Source of the DNA: Aulostomus chinensis
Lineage: Eukaryota; Chordata; Actinopteri; Syngnathiformes; Aulostomidae
Reading direction: 5' to 3'
Length of the DNA: 64,000 nucleotides
NCBI GenBank assembly: GCA_037954235.1
Contig: JBBMOA010000015.1
Location: 20,445,299 to 20,509,298, forward strand
A program made the translations under genes and the position numbers. Of the stretch, positions 35,701 through 48,900 are shown one piece after another. The notes under the pieces were generated by a model, which saw nothing but the letters and a program-made list of their open reading frames with translations, did no database searches and had not been told where the DNA came from. Within the stretch, counting starts at the first letter, position 1. Every line of letters starts with the position of its first letter.

Positions 35701-38380
35701 AGAGATGCAACAGAACTGTGCCGACAAAAGGAGCAAACACTACGAATTTAGCAAAGCACCTCCAAGGCAGACACCCGGACCTGTATAGATTTAGAGGCAG
35801 TGCTTAATTTGTAAATCATAAGGTGCCAGAACGCTAAGCACATATGACAGCTCAGGGGTGAGAGAGGGGCACGGGTCCCGGAACATATACAGAAAACAAC
35901 ATACAAATGCCCACTTGCCAGGATGTGGGACTTACAAGCCTCCATTTCAAATAATATCCATGGTATCAACGTTATAACGACAATTCACAAGTTATTTAGC
36001 CTCCTCTGCGCAGCACAAGTGAATGCCCACATCACCACAGGTGGGACTTAAGAGTCTACAGTCAGCAATTCGTTTCTCAACAGGTCTAACTTGTAAAACA
36101 AACAAAAAAGCTCACAATAAATCACACAAATCTTCCATTATTATTATTACGGTATTTAAAGATTGGCACGGAGGCCTATTATTAGACGGTATGCTCACCA
36201 TTTAGTTGTCCAAGACACCCCACATCACGTTAGACCTGGCTTGGCTAGCTGGAGGTGAACCAGGCTAGCTGTGGCAGCGCTAGCCTCCTGCTGCAGCCGA
36301 TTTTGATCGTCAACATGACCGCTGCAGCTGACCTCGTTGCCGCTCGTGGAGGCTTTTCTGACTCCTATTAAGCGTCATGCGACTCTTCCTTCTTTTTGAA
36401 AAAACTGCAAATTTAACTGTCTTTTTGACATGTTGGCATTGAAATAGTAACTGTTTATTTCCTCTCTGCTTGCTCCTCAGAGGCGGCGAATTTCGAAAGG
36501 TTATTTGTTTGTGTCAGGGGCATGGTTTGTTGGCATAAGTGCATCAACAGATCTCCGACTCTTTCAAATGACGTTGAATCTTAATAAACAACATGCAATT
36601 TTAAGGATTTGGTCCGTAAATTTATCTATGCACATTATTGTTGTATTTTAAACATTTTTAAAACGTTTTCATATTTTCTTTTAATACAAGAGGTACCTGA
36701 TCTGCCCAAATAAGTACCGGAACACAGGGAGGCCAAAATTCAGAGGTGCCGGATTTTGTTGCGGCAGGATCCGGCTCAAATTAACCCCTGTTTAGAGGTA
36801 CAGAGGTTGGTAACAGTAGAACTTGAAGTATGTGTTGCCTGGAGTTATCACATCTATCAGTGTTTACTTTAACATGTCTTGTTAGCGAGTGCTAGCTCAA
36901 GCTAATCGACGGTAGGTTACATACTTATTTGCATACAGTTAATGTGTAAAGAATAACTTGAAAAAGTTCTCTACCTCAAGAATAAAGTTCTTTATTCTTT
37001 AAATAAAAAACATTTTTGCACTAAATTCTGAGTGGTTGCTTCATATGGAAAATCAAATCGAATATCAATATTTTTCAAAATATCTAATCGAAGTGTGAAA
37101 TCCAGTATCGTGACAACACTAATCACTGGCTACCAGGAGTATGTACAGGACTTTAGTCCATTTTAGATTTCAAAGAAATCTATCACTGAATGATGATGAT
37201 ACCTGGGTATATTGTCAACCTTTGATAAAATCCTTATCAAAGGGAATAGAAGAACAATCACACACTGAAAAACGTAAGCACATCTTTCCATATGACAAAC
37301 CTGCAGAACTTCTTTTGAGATACTTTCAGGTCAGACTAGTAGAATAACATGACAATGTGAGCAGAAAAATTCAGTTGTCCCCTAAGTAGCTTGGGACAAT
37401 AAAGTCCATGCCAAGGCTGGAGCCTCTGTTTGCAAAGAGGCAGGTGTAGAACAAAGTTTGGCCTTGGGCTCACCTAAAAATCATACATGATAAGTCTGAT
37501 AATCCTCTGTTCTATCCTTTGTCTGAGCACTTCCACTCTTCTCCTCTTCCCTAAATCTTTGGCTTTGTTCATGACGTGATCTGGATGAAGAGATGCACAG
37601 CGATCAAATCCAATTGCATTTTCTTTTGTGTTGGAGGGGTGTTTTTTTTTATCCCTCCCATATCTTGACTTAGGTGGGGAGGAAGTACTAAATTTTACTT
37701 CTGTGACACAGTTCTGGAGGTTATTGCATCTTGTTCATTTACAGCACTGATTTTTATAATTTAAGCATAGACATTTATTCTGCAAGGTCTTCTGTTAAAT
37801 ATGCATCCTTGAGTTTTTATTTTAATAATAACCATGCATAAAACAGATTTGATGCTGCTTTACTCCATCATTTCCTGAGCTGGACCTACAGTATATCCGA
37901 TAGCTTTCATAATACAATGCTGCATTCCTCCCCTTGGCACCCGCTCTCTGCTTAACTGCTGCTAGCTCTCATTCTCTCACATCTCTCTCGCTCCCATCTT
38001 TCCACAGCCTTGTTTTCCCTCTCATAATGCAGAGCCAGCAGAACCCAAACCCCCAATCTCTTGGTTTTACTGACACACTGAGGCAGAGGGGGAAGAAATC
38101 AGAGAGGGGGTAGGGAGAGGAGAGGCAGGCAGACTAAAGGAAGTATGGAAGTGAAAGGCAAGACAATCAAAGGTTCATGGGACATGAATCAGTTCAGTTG
38201 CTGGAGGTGGGGGTGTGCTGGGCCGTGGCACAGCCTTGGCACAACCACATCAAAATGGCATCTGCTAGGTGCATTTTCAAGGCAGGGTGGCATGGTGCAA
38301 TGTTTCATATGAATCATACTATCATAGCAGCCTTGTGTCACCAAATTCTGCAGGCTTTCTTGAAATGCTGTAGTGGCACA

Positions 38381-38426
<46 letters not shown>

Positions 38427-40983
38427 ATAAGTTTCAAAGAAATTCAACATTAAATCATTAAATAATATTTGATTGTTAGTAGTAACACTTTCATTCACTT
38501 GCAATTGAAAAGCTACAAAGAAAAAACAACTAAAAGGTCTATTTTATCAAAATAATAGTATGGTCCAAGGTATTTCAATGTTTTTTTTTAATGATTGAAA
38601 AATTGAACAATAACAAAACAGGAAAAACTTACGCAAGAAAATGAGGACTGAGAACAGATTAACAAAATACATGTATAACGTATGTAATAAATGTGTATGA
38701 ATATACAAGCCAAAGCTCAAGTAAAATACAATCCGGTAAAAATACTGTATTTGTGCTGTTTGGTTTGACCAAAAGCCCTGAGACAATGGAGAGGACCAGA
38801 AGCACATGATGGACTCTGTTTCATTTTAATTTCTATAAGAAGCCCATTTATATAATCATAAGGAAGTGTGCCCCCTCCTCATTTCAATTAATTGAACTTG
38901 TTTGTAACGTTATAGTACAAGTAAGTGAAACAAAGCTCTGCGTGTACAAGAGAGGTTCACAGATGGGGCTGCAAATCCAATCTCATGGAGAGGTATGCTC
39001 ATAAATTGGTGTACATGTAATAGTACACAGAATTCATGGTTTTGTTACTGTTTGGTGACAGACAGAAAATTAATGGTAGGGAGAAAGGAGCAAGAGGGAG
39101 ACTTCTCAACTTTAGACTGAACTTTCTAACCATTGGTTGCTAATTAGTGTTCTACATTCAAATTTCCTGTATCAACTGCAGTATTTCTTTGGACTCTGTA
39201 ACAATTGCATTGAAAGTAACTTTTATTTACCTCTCATCATGGCAAGAAAGCAAATTCACCACCCACATCATCTACATTTTGTGGGTTTCTACTTTCTAAC
39301 CTTGAAAGAGGCAATGAGCTGTAAGACCTCATCAGGGAGCAACAGGCATCACTGCCATTCTTCATCGTTGCAAGGTACAAGGAAGTCTGTATCAGCTACT
39401 ACTACTACTTTTGCAATAATAGTCATAATAAGAAAATTATCATTATCATCATTCAGCATTGGTAGGTATCCAAATTCAGGTATCGGAAGGAGGTCAAAAT
39501 GGAAAAAAGTGGTGATTTCTAGAACTCGACACTGTTAATATCCAAAAATTGTCAATTTAGCCAGCAATATTACTGGATCTTTTAGTACATGTGACCTGCT
39601 GTAATTAATCACCGTAGCTGTGTTGGCTGTTGAACAAAACATCTGATGAATGATGCAGCATTCTGGGACCTAGCAGGGTAAAATCTGCACTCATGCTGGA
39701 GCAATATGAAACCAACAGATTTAACATTACCTAAGACAGAGAGGCACAATTCACACTTAGCATATAGGACGGGACTAATGTATCGTACTGTTGATTTTCA
39801 ATTTTCAAGTTTCAGTTGGGACAAAATTTCATAAGACTGGCATTTTGTTTAGCGAGTTAATCTTCTTAATTGAATACAATTCTTCTAAGTTTTGAAGAGT
39901 AAATTCAAGAAAAAGCTGATGCAATGCTATACACAAATGACATCATGAGCACGTTAGTTCAACTTGTTCTTCTTTTGGTTTTTCGTGTGATGATGTTTCC
40001 AGGCTTGTTTAACCCACTTGTTAGAAACTGTTCTTTTAAAACACTTGAAAATCACAAATGTGGTATTTAGTGATGTATTTTATGCTGTCGAACCAAACAT
40101 AAATAAATAAATGTTAAGCTTGTTTTAACGACAAACCATATTTCAGGCATTTATCAAAACAAGCCACTGACTTTGAGATGAGAGAACAGGACATTCAAAC
40201 ATCAATAATTTAGGACCCATCCTCTCCCATCTGTTTCTTGTTGTATTACTAGTTGTGTTCTGTTTTAGACATGTGATCGGTTTGCGATTACATTTGATCT
40301 TTTCTTCAATCTGTCCTGTCTTGCTTGTTTGTCCTTGTTTTCGGTTTGATAAAATAAATCCTCCCTCTGATAAACTTAGGTCTACCTGCCTTCACCACAT
40401 GTATCATGTTACTCCAGGTACTGGTCAACTGCTGTGTAAAAATATGTACAGTCATACTTCTAGATGATCAGGTGTCCTGAAATCACAGGTTAATTCAATG
40501 ACTTCCTCATCATCTTGATATTGCATATAACACATGCATAAAGTTGAAAAAAGAAAAAAAACCTTAGAAACGGTAAATATTCCTTGAAAGCACCTGTGCT
40601 CCTTGCAATAAAACTGTCAAAAATCTTGTCTGATTTCAAGCTGCAGCAATGTCAGCTTTTAGCAACATTTTTATTTTATGTATTTGATATGGCTGAGTTT
40701 TATTTGTTATACATTACAGAAGCTTCTTCCCCTGTGTCAGTTGGTGAGGAACTTTGTTGTCCAAAGTGTGAACAAATATTGTTATATATTTGGGGCTTAA
40801 ATAGCATTAAGGCCCCCCTTGATGTTAAAAGAAAACAGAAATTTAGATATCTGGTAGCATCATTAAAAAAAGTTTATCGTTATCTTGGCTGACCGCCGTG
40901 ACTGATTTTGAGTCAGTGCCACACTATAACAGGAACATCCCGTGGGCAAAGGTCAAGAACAAAAGAATAATAACAATTTAAAC

Positions 40984-41080
<97 letters not shown>

Positions 41081-42892
41081 CTCAGTTATCTCATTTTCAT
41101 GTGATGGTAGAGCTCAAATATTAATCAGAAATGATTGCTCCTAAATAGTGTCAGTGTAATTACCACTGATGGCAGTAGAGGGCACTCTTGTCACTGCAAA
41201 AGTAAAAGTTAAATTTTGTTATTTGAACTATTCAGCAACAAAATATGAATTGACCTTAATCTAGTGGTACAGGAATGAGTCCCAAAACTTGCTAATAAAC
41301 TGGCATTGCTTGATGACTGTTTTCCACTTCTCAAAGTCTATGTAGTCTGGGTTCGGCGACAGGCTAAAAAAAATGTGATTGCGAAAAAGTTGCTAAGTGA
41401 CACTACAGAGGTTGTCATGGACATTAAAAAATTAAAAGAAGCATGAAGCTAGTGGTAGTGGCATTGACGTAGTCATGTGTTTGTTACATATATATACAAC
41501 ATATGTCTCATTACTTTCTGTTTTCTACACTGCTTATTTTCTGCAATAATCTCAAATTACCTGTCAAAAAACTCTCTTTTTATTCAAGGGAACTCACGGC
41601 TAATTTCTGGGTTGTCTGACAAAAATACTTTATCCTGTTACATTCTATGTTTTGGATCTACAGAATAAATGGCTATCAAACACAAACTCTGACTTTAATC
41701 TTTTCAAATCTGAAAATAATTACTGTTGAATGACAAACAAAATCTATCCATCTATCATTTATGTATACTGCATATGCTGCTGGAGCCTGTCCCCTGCTGT
41801 CATTGGGCAAGAGATGAGGTAAACACTGGTTGCAAGTCCATTATAGGGCTGGCAATATAGAGACAGATAATAATTGACACTAAAATGCCTACTGGCGATT
41901 AAGGTTAACCTAACTTGCATATTTTTGGTTGGGGGGGGGGGGGGGGCAAAGCACCTGGAATGATTTCGCACAGAGAAAATGCAACTATCAAAGGTTGCCA
42001 AGAATCTTCTTGGTCCCTCCATGCCATCTTAAAAACTTTTGTTTCCTGGTTTAAATATCGCAGAGATGTTGGTCTGTTAGTCAGATCTATGATCTACACA
42101 GCTCTATGCCTTTCAGCAAGACAGGCCTGTGCTTTGTTTGTGTGTTCAGATAGCAGTGACCCCTGAGCCCACAGTGCCACAGGCTTGGCACAAGGTCAAC
42201 TGTGAATACTCACACTGTGACAGAAGCATTCACTGATCTTAAACATAAGCTGGCCTGCAGCTATCTGCTGAGCTTCATGTGCTGCTGAGTAAGAACTGAG
42301 ACAGAACAGCGGTAACAGGCAGAGGTGCTAACCCTTCCAAAAGGACGCCGAGTTCTCTGATCATGGCACGGCACAGCATCATCTTTTCTCTTGGTCTCTC
42401 AGGTAATGACAGAATGAACAGTGGGGGTATATCAAGTGATGGTAGCTGGGCTAAGGAGACAGGAGGGTCTCTGTAACAGTCTCCACGGGACTGCATAGAC
42501 AGGAACTTCAGCAAATTGTGCTGGTCAGCAGCACAGCAGGGGCAACAGCTACAGAGCAGACATTTTCTGCACTCTGTGTCAATTCATTCAGTTTATTTCT
42601 CTGTTATTTGACATGAACGGTTATATAAATGCACTGATGATTCAGAAGAAAAGCAAATAGCTGTTTCAGTCATTCTGGGTAAATGGCCTCTATAAGTCTA
42701 GAATCACACGATAGGCAGAAAATTTACTGTATATTTAAAAGTCTCTGTTTTTGTCCAAGTCAAGTCCTCCAAGTCATTTCATCAACAGTGTTGGAGGAAA
42801 TAATATGGGAAGTTACAAAATTCAAAACAATTCTTCCCAATTTGCTTTTACAGATAAAGAATGTCATTGTTTCAGTTGAATGCACTGGACCC

Positions 42893-42923
<31 letters not shown>

Positions 42924-45900
42924 ACACACACACACTGTCAATACCATTCTCTGCTGTCTTTCAATATCAAATGGACAGTATTCATGGACGGCGATGCACT
43001 ATGTTAGTATTTTGATGATTCTGAATAGACAACTAATATGGGAAGAACTATAACTTCTACAATACCAACATCAACAAAACTGGAAAATATTCAAATATTT
43101 GTTTCGGGTAAGGTCAAGAAGCTTCTAGGTCTGGTAATTTACAAAGAAAGTAATGAATACCTCTCTTATAAGTGCATTGAGCAGCCGCCATATATGACAT
43201 TTTAAAAAGCCTTTATAAGAAAAGATTTTAACAGTTGCAAAGTCTGTGAGCTTGGATAGTAAAGGAATCATAACCCTAGGTCATCAGAAGAGTTGTGTCA
43301 AAGGACCAAGTTACCCTCTGGCACATTAGGTGCTCAGAGAGGTGGCTAGGTGCCAGGCAACCAAGAGCTTTAAGTTACAATTAAATCTTAAAATCAATCC
43401 GGGCAGCCAGTGAAGTGCAGCTAAAACTGAAGTGATGTGTTCATATCTCCTCGTACTAGTAATAAGTCTGGCAGCAGCATTCTGAACCAACTGCTGATGA
43501 TGTACTGAGCTTTGGCTTAGACATGAGTAAAGGGTGTTATATTAATCCAAACAATGTTGAGTAATGCCTCTGTTCATATATCAGTAAGATAAATAACATC
43601 TTTTTGATCAATAATTTGAGGTGGATGAAGCAAGAAGTTAAAGTTCAGGGTCAAAAGAAACATGCAGATTTTTTGCAGCTTTTTTGGAAGAAAGCCAAGC
43701 GAGTTAAGTTATGGGAGCATCTCTTGCTACAATGAAGGACATTGGGACATTTTGCTTTAGAGGTTAGCCTACTGAGTTGGATTAAATGGATGTTCTGATT
43801 GTGCTTTACATGGCCAACAGGAATAATGAAAATCATTGGGGGCCAAGAATAGGCCCTTGCGGAACACCTCAAGCGAGCTGACATTGAAGAGGCATTTCAA
43901 AGAACAACAGTGTTCCATCTGAGAGGTGGTAGTCAGGGCACGATGCTGCTAAGACCTACCCAGGATTCTAACTCAATTTTAGCACCATTATGGAGTATTT
44001 TTGGTTTAAACTGAACTAGCTTAAACTTCAAACATAATTTTGATTATACACTGAATGACTGTATTAAGGAGAATGGTGCATGTTCTTTCCTTTAGCAAAC
44101 CCCATCTCTTCCTGCTTGCAGCTTTAATTAGCATGCTAGAACACCTATAACATCTGCAGCACCCACAACTGATTGGTATCATTCGATGAGCATTATGGAA
44201 CTGCTGACTGGCTGTAAAAGAAAGTAGAATGGGAAATAGATAAATAAATGCTACCAAAGAGAGAGATAAATTCAGCACCAGTCAAAAAATGTGCAGACAA
44301 ATGTGCATTTTGATACATACAACTGAAAACATAATGGATGGAATTATTCTAACAACAGGCACTAATATGTGGCTTATGCCATTTAGGCTGATAAATATGG
44401 GACCTAATGGGAGCAGTAGGTTTGGTTAATAGGGTGGGGAAGTGGACCTTTGAGGTCTGACACAATTAACAATTAGTCCCACATTTAGGAAGCTACACTC
44501 AGCGAGAGCACTAAGTCCCACATGTTAGCCTTACATTCACTGGAACAAAACTTCACACACTATGCAAAATCAAATTAGTAAATAGGATTCAGTAGAGACA
44601 GTTGAAAGGGCAGCAAATGAAAGACTGGAGCTAAGAAAATTCATCAAATATATCACCCACCCCCCAATGGTGTAGACAGGTTAAATGAGAAAGATTACAG
44701 GGAGTGATTTTTAAAATACAAACACTGTCCTCCAGGTTTAACAAGTTCCAAATAAAAGCCATAGTATGTGACATGATTAAAAACTTAGCAGATAAAAGAG
44801 ACCTGACATTTAAAAGACAATTGTAACAAGAAAAGTGACAGGTGGAAAATCGAAGTGATACTGACATTGGAGAGAATTTTCTCCCTAACATTTAATTTAA
44901 CCCTTTGGAGCCTGGATGCTGTTGATGTACATGAATACTATACAGGGACAGTCTATCATAGGCCCCTGCAGAGAAAACGTGATCTCATAAATTAGCAAAT
45001 GCTTCCCTCACATTTGACAGTAATTGCTTAACCTCAGGTCTGGAATGCTGTTCAATCTGAGTAAATGTTCTTGTCTCCAAAATGAATCAAAGTCATCAAT
45101 AAAATCATAACCAGCAGCTGTACAGTCTTGAGCCAGGACTGCAAACTATAATGTTCAAAGCTTTATGAACAGACAAAATACAAGTTTTTGCAAAGCTCTA
45201 AAGTGAGTCACTAATGACTCAAATGAACTTGCAGCGGAGTTTAGCCAATTACCTCATAATGATGTCAGCAGCAAAATCACTGTCGGGATGTCATGAGTAG
45301 GTGCTTGTAGGATCATATTAGCAAACTTAAACCCTGACAGACTGTATTTAATCAGTTGAGGAAGCACAATAAATCTGACCATTGACCTGTGGGACTGCAT
45401 GCTACACATCTAGGGAGTCAGCATCATAGCTGTCTTAGCTCTGTTAGCCCCATTAGCATGCTACCAGAGTAAGATTTAAGCGGCACCTCTATGTTCTTGA
45501 CTGATAAGTTGTGCAAAGGTGCAGCAGGATTGCCAAATAAATTTGGAGTATTTGGAAATTCCTCTGGTATTATCTATAAGTAGTGCTTTTATTAGCAGTA
45601 CTCCTTTAAGCCACATGAGAGAGCCCATTGGTTTTCTACCACACATCATCATTCTGCAGTATTCTGCTGCCAGGCACAAGAAACGAATGCTCGGCTCAGA
45701 GAAAAGACATAACCACAATACAGCTAAGTAGTGATTAACCACTCTTTCATCTGGTTGACCTATTCAAGCTAAGACATGGCATTGAAAGTGGTCTAGGATA
45801 TCCATTTATGGACAATATGCTCTATGATTAAGGCCCAGTGTGAGTTGAGATGTCATACTCTAAAAAAAGAAATACACTAAAGTTAAGTAAATTAAATTGA

Positions 45901-48900
45901 TCTAATGCAGCTGTGTGTTCTTAAGAAACAAGTGTTTTTCAATGTGCCGCCTCTGTGTGTAAGCACATGCTGCTGCAAAGGTTTACATGGCTTTTATATA
46001 GTTTTAGTTTTCATAATGTTATTTAAATGATTCACTGTAAGCTCTATGACTGAGCAGTGAAATTTAGTTGGCATCACCTCTCTGCAAAAAGATACACAGG
46101 CATCATGTCACCTGAGAACCTGAAAACCACACAGGTACCTGCGTTATCACAACCTTGAGAATGTAATTCAGGATGTCACCATTCCACCTTCCTACAGTTT
46201 CTCAGCCATATATTTTTTTTCACACGGGGCTCTTCAATTGTAATTCAGGATGTCCTCAGGCCAGGTCGCAGTGATATCTTTTTTTTACTTCCTTTGAACA
46301 ATGTGGCTAATGTCGGTGATAGAGTCTGAGGCAGCATCATCTGGATATGGCCTACTAGACTGAGGCTGGCTAACTTGGACACCAACTGGATTTTAATTTG
46401 CTGTGATGGGCACTGAAAGTTTGGGGGATGTCTATCGATGTATGATCCCCTGATTCTCAAAGTGGAGAACTAGTGCCATTAAGTTAATGTGCCAGCTTTC
46501 ACTTTTAGCCAAGTGCAAGCTTGTACAGTAGTTGGCGAGCAGTAGACTGACAAGCAGTAGAGAATTTGTCCGTGGAAATTAATATAGCTGCATTGCTTCA
46601 GCAACTAAACATAGGAAAAAAACAATTGAATCAGCTAATGGAAGCATGATCCTCTTTGTCTTCAATAAAGACATCATCTTTTAGCTGTTTCACTCTCAGA
46701 GTCTTTTGTATGAGCTAAATGGTGTCGTGTCTACCAGGCACAAGAACTGATACCTTGGATCCAAGTCCATGCCAAATTCCTGGAGAACTCTTGTTTTTCC
46801 ATCAAAATATTTGAAATTACCAAGGTACTTGAAAACAAGACCATGATGTGGATTGGTATGGGCCAGTGCTGGTGTACCAAGAGCTTTGCTTTTAAATATG
46901 TGAAAAAAACAACCCACCCAGAGATTGTTGAAATGGCTGGGTTTAACTAGTGTAGTGCAGTGTTAATAAGTGTGTTTTCAAGGGTACGTGTGTGTGAAAC
47001 ATTTCTTAAACAGTGGGGCTTCCTGCTTCAGTCTCACATGTAACTACTCCAGATCAATAAGTAATACCCCTACCATACAGCAGCCTGGATATTGAGGCAT
47101 GTGGTTGAGGTTGTCCACAAATGAATGCTAAAGCCTTTTGTAGACCGTTGGGGCCTTTGCGTTTAATGACGGCACACTGTGTGACACTGATCGACTAATC
47201 TTGGTTACGACCATTAATCTGATGCATGCACACTGTGCGATGAGACACTTACTGAATTGAAGGCAACACGGCAAGTCAATACACAAGCTTATCATTTACA
47301 TCATCAGCATGCGTCTGGCTGCCACAACTATAATAATGACACTAAGCAAGAAGTGAGCCCTTTCAATAGTGTATGGGGAAAGTTAAGGTGAAGGAAAAGA
47401 AAAACGTGGACGAGGAGACAGAGGCAAACTGGAATGCTAATTTTGCAAAGAGAACCTGAGGCAGATAATGTTACAGTTAGTGTGCCAATGTGGTCCTGCT
47501 GACCGGTGTATCATTTCATGCTGCATTTCTGTCGATTGATTAGTTGATGTTGGTCATGGCAGCATTGTGAAATGGACATTCTAAATTTTGGACACTGTCA
47601 GATATTTGTCACAGGCTATCTTTGGTCCCAAAACCATGATATATTTTGTCTTTGATGCTCTCTCACAGTGCAATAAAGTACTGTCAGTGTTGAAGATATT
47701 GCCATGTTTAGTCATCTTTTGCCCAAGACAGGCACAAATTGCAGTGTAGATCAGTGTTAAAGAGAAAAAGGTAAGCTTTAAAGTTAGCTACAACTTTAAC
47801 CTGGGTTAACATAAAGTGGCCCAACATTTCAGGCTGTCCAGCTATTATCATTTTAATGACAAGCAACATGTGACTCCCCACCACTCCTCCCCCAACATGA
47901 AACAGACTATGTGTGTTGAGTTTTTTTTTTTAATGAGGTTTTACTTTGGTATCTTGAGAATCTTGTTAAGTCCCTGTTACTGATGCAAATCACCAAATGC
48001 CTGCTTGAACTGGAATGTATAGAACCAAGTATGAGAAACCTTTAATGCATTTCATACATGGACAAGCAAGATGGCTGATGAGGATTTCCTTATGAGGTAA
48101 TATACAGTAGTAGGGCTTGTCTTCAAGGACCACTGTTATAATTAGTTACACTGGTATCTCATGAATATTTAACGATATACACCCCCCGAAAAATCATGTG
48201 TAAAATCTATTCAGTCTAATGAATTTCTTGATACACTCAATAGAGCATTAATAATTAAAACACATAGAAATGCCGACAAAAACACTCAGGACATTATTAG
48301 AGCTTTAAATATATTTTAAGATGTCAGCGATAATGTCTGATAAACTTCCACACTGCAGTTATTCAGACACATTATTTAGTGTGTAAATTACAGAGAAATG
48401 GGTGTTTTCCCCCTTGTTATAACGTACAAACGTAAATAATCACTTGCAATGCACTGATACTTTAGCAAAGTACAGTGAATGGTGAAAGGAAAGCTGAAAT
48501 AAAGGAAATGAGCAATGTGCTTGCTAATCCCACTTTTTCAGACTGAGGAGATGATTAATAATGATTTTAATGATTTATAAAAATTGTGGAATCAGAAAAA
48601 TCACAACAGAAATGTGTCTGTTTGACATTTTACTGATGTCTAGATGATGCTTGGGGGCTCAAAGCAAAAAAGTCATTCTTTTTTTCACAATAGCATCACA
48701 TCATTTTAGAGCATATTAGCTATGTGTTCCAAGAAAAACTGATTAATGTAAGTTATAATCACAATGCGCTAAATGCACATTCTTTTTTTATTCTTGACAT
48801 GTCCTCATCAGCTGCTTGAACTGCAACTAAGCTAATTATTTTACTATATTTTTGAATAAGAAGCACAAAATATTGTTGACTTTGGAACATGCAATCGGCT

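Larger units (their letters stand above)
35320..37121 (+). mobile_element. hAT element with BED-finger coding segment (host of a nested element)
   Basis: The ends are inverted repeats: TAGTCTTGTCA on the left and TAGTGTTGTCA read inversely from the right. The flanks form an 8-bp target duplication, CTCACTGG at 35312-35319 and ATCACTGG at 37122-37129 (7 of 8). This length is the hAT hallmark. Without the nested insert the element is about 800 bp, too short for a full transposase. It lies in the 14.3-kb sptbn4 intron, antisense to the gene. Confidence 0.85.
37130..45959. other. sptbn4: sptbn4 14.3-kb intron, middle part, no exon recognised
   Basis: Apart from the repeats listed separately, no spectrin exon, RNA gene or conserved reading frame was recognised on either strand. 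Base composition is AT-rich. Confidence 0.55.

Noticed and set aside
42275..42514. 79-codon minus-strand frame ([11 protein letters not shown]…)
   Set aside because: Looks protein-like at first, but there is no recognisable family, no convincing splice context and no link to neighbouring exons.
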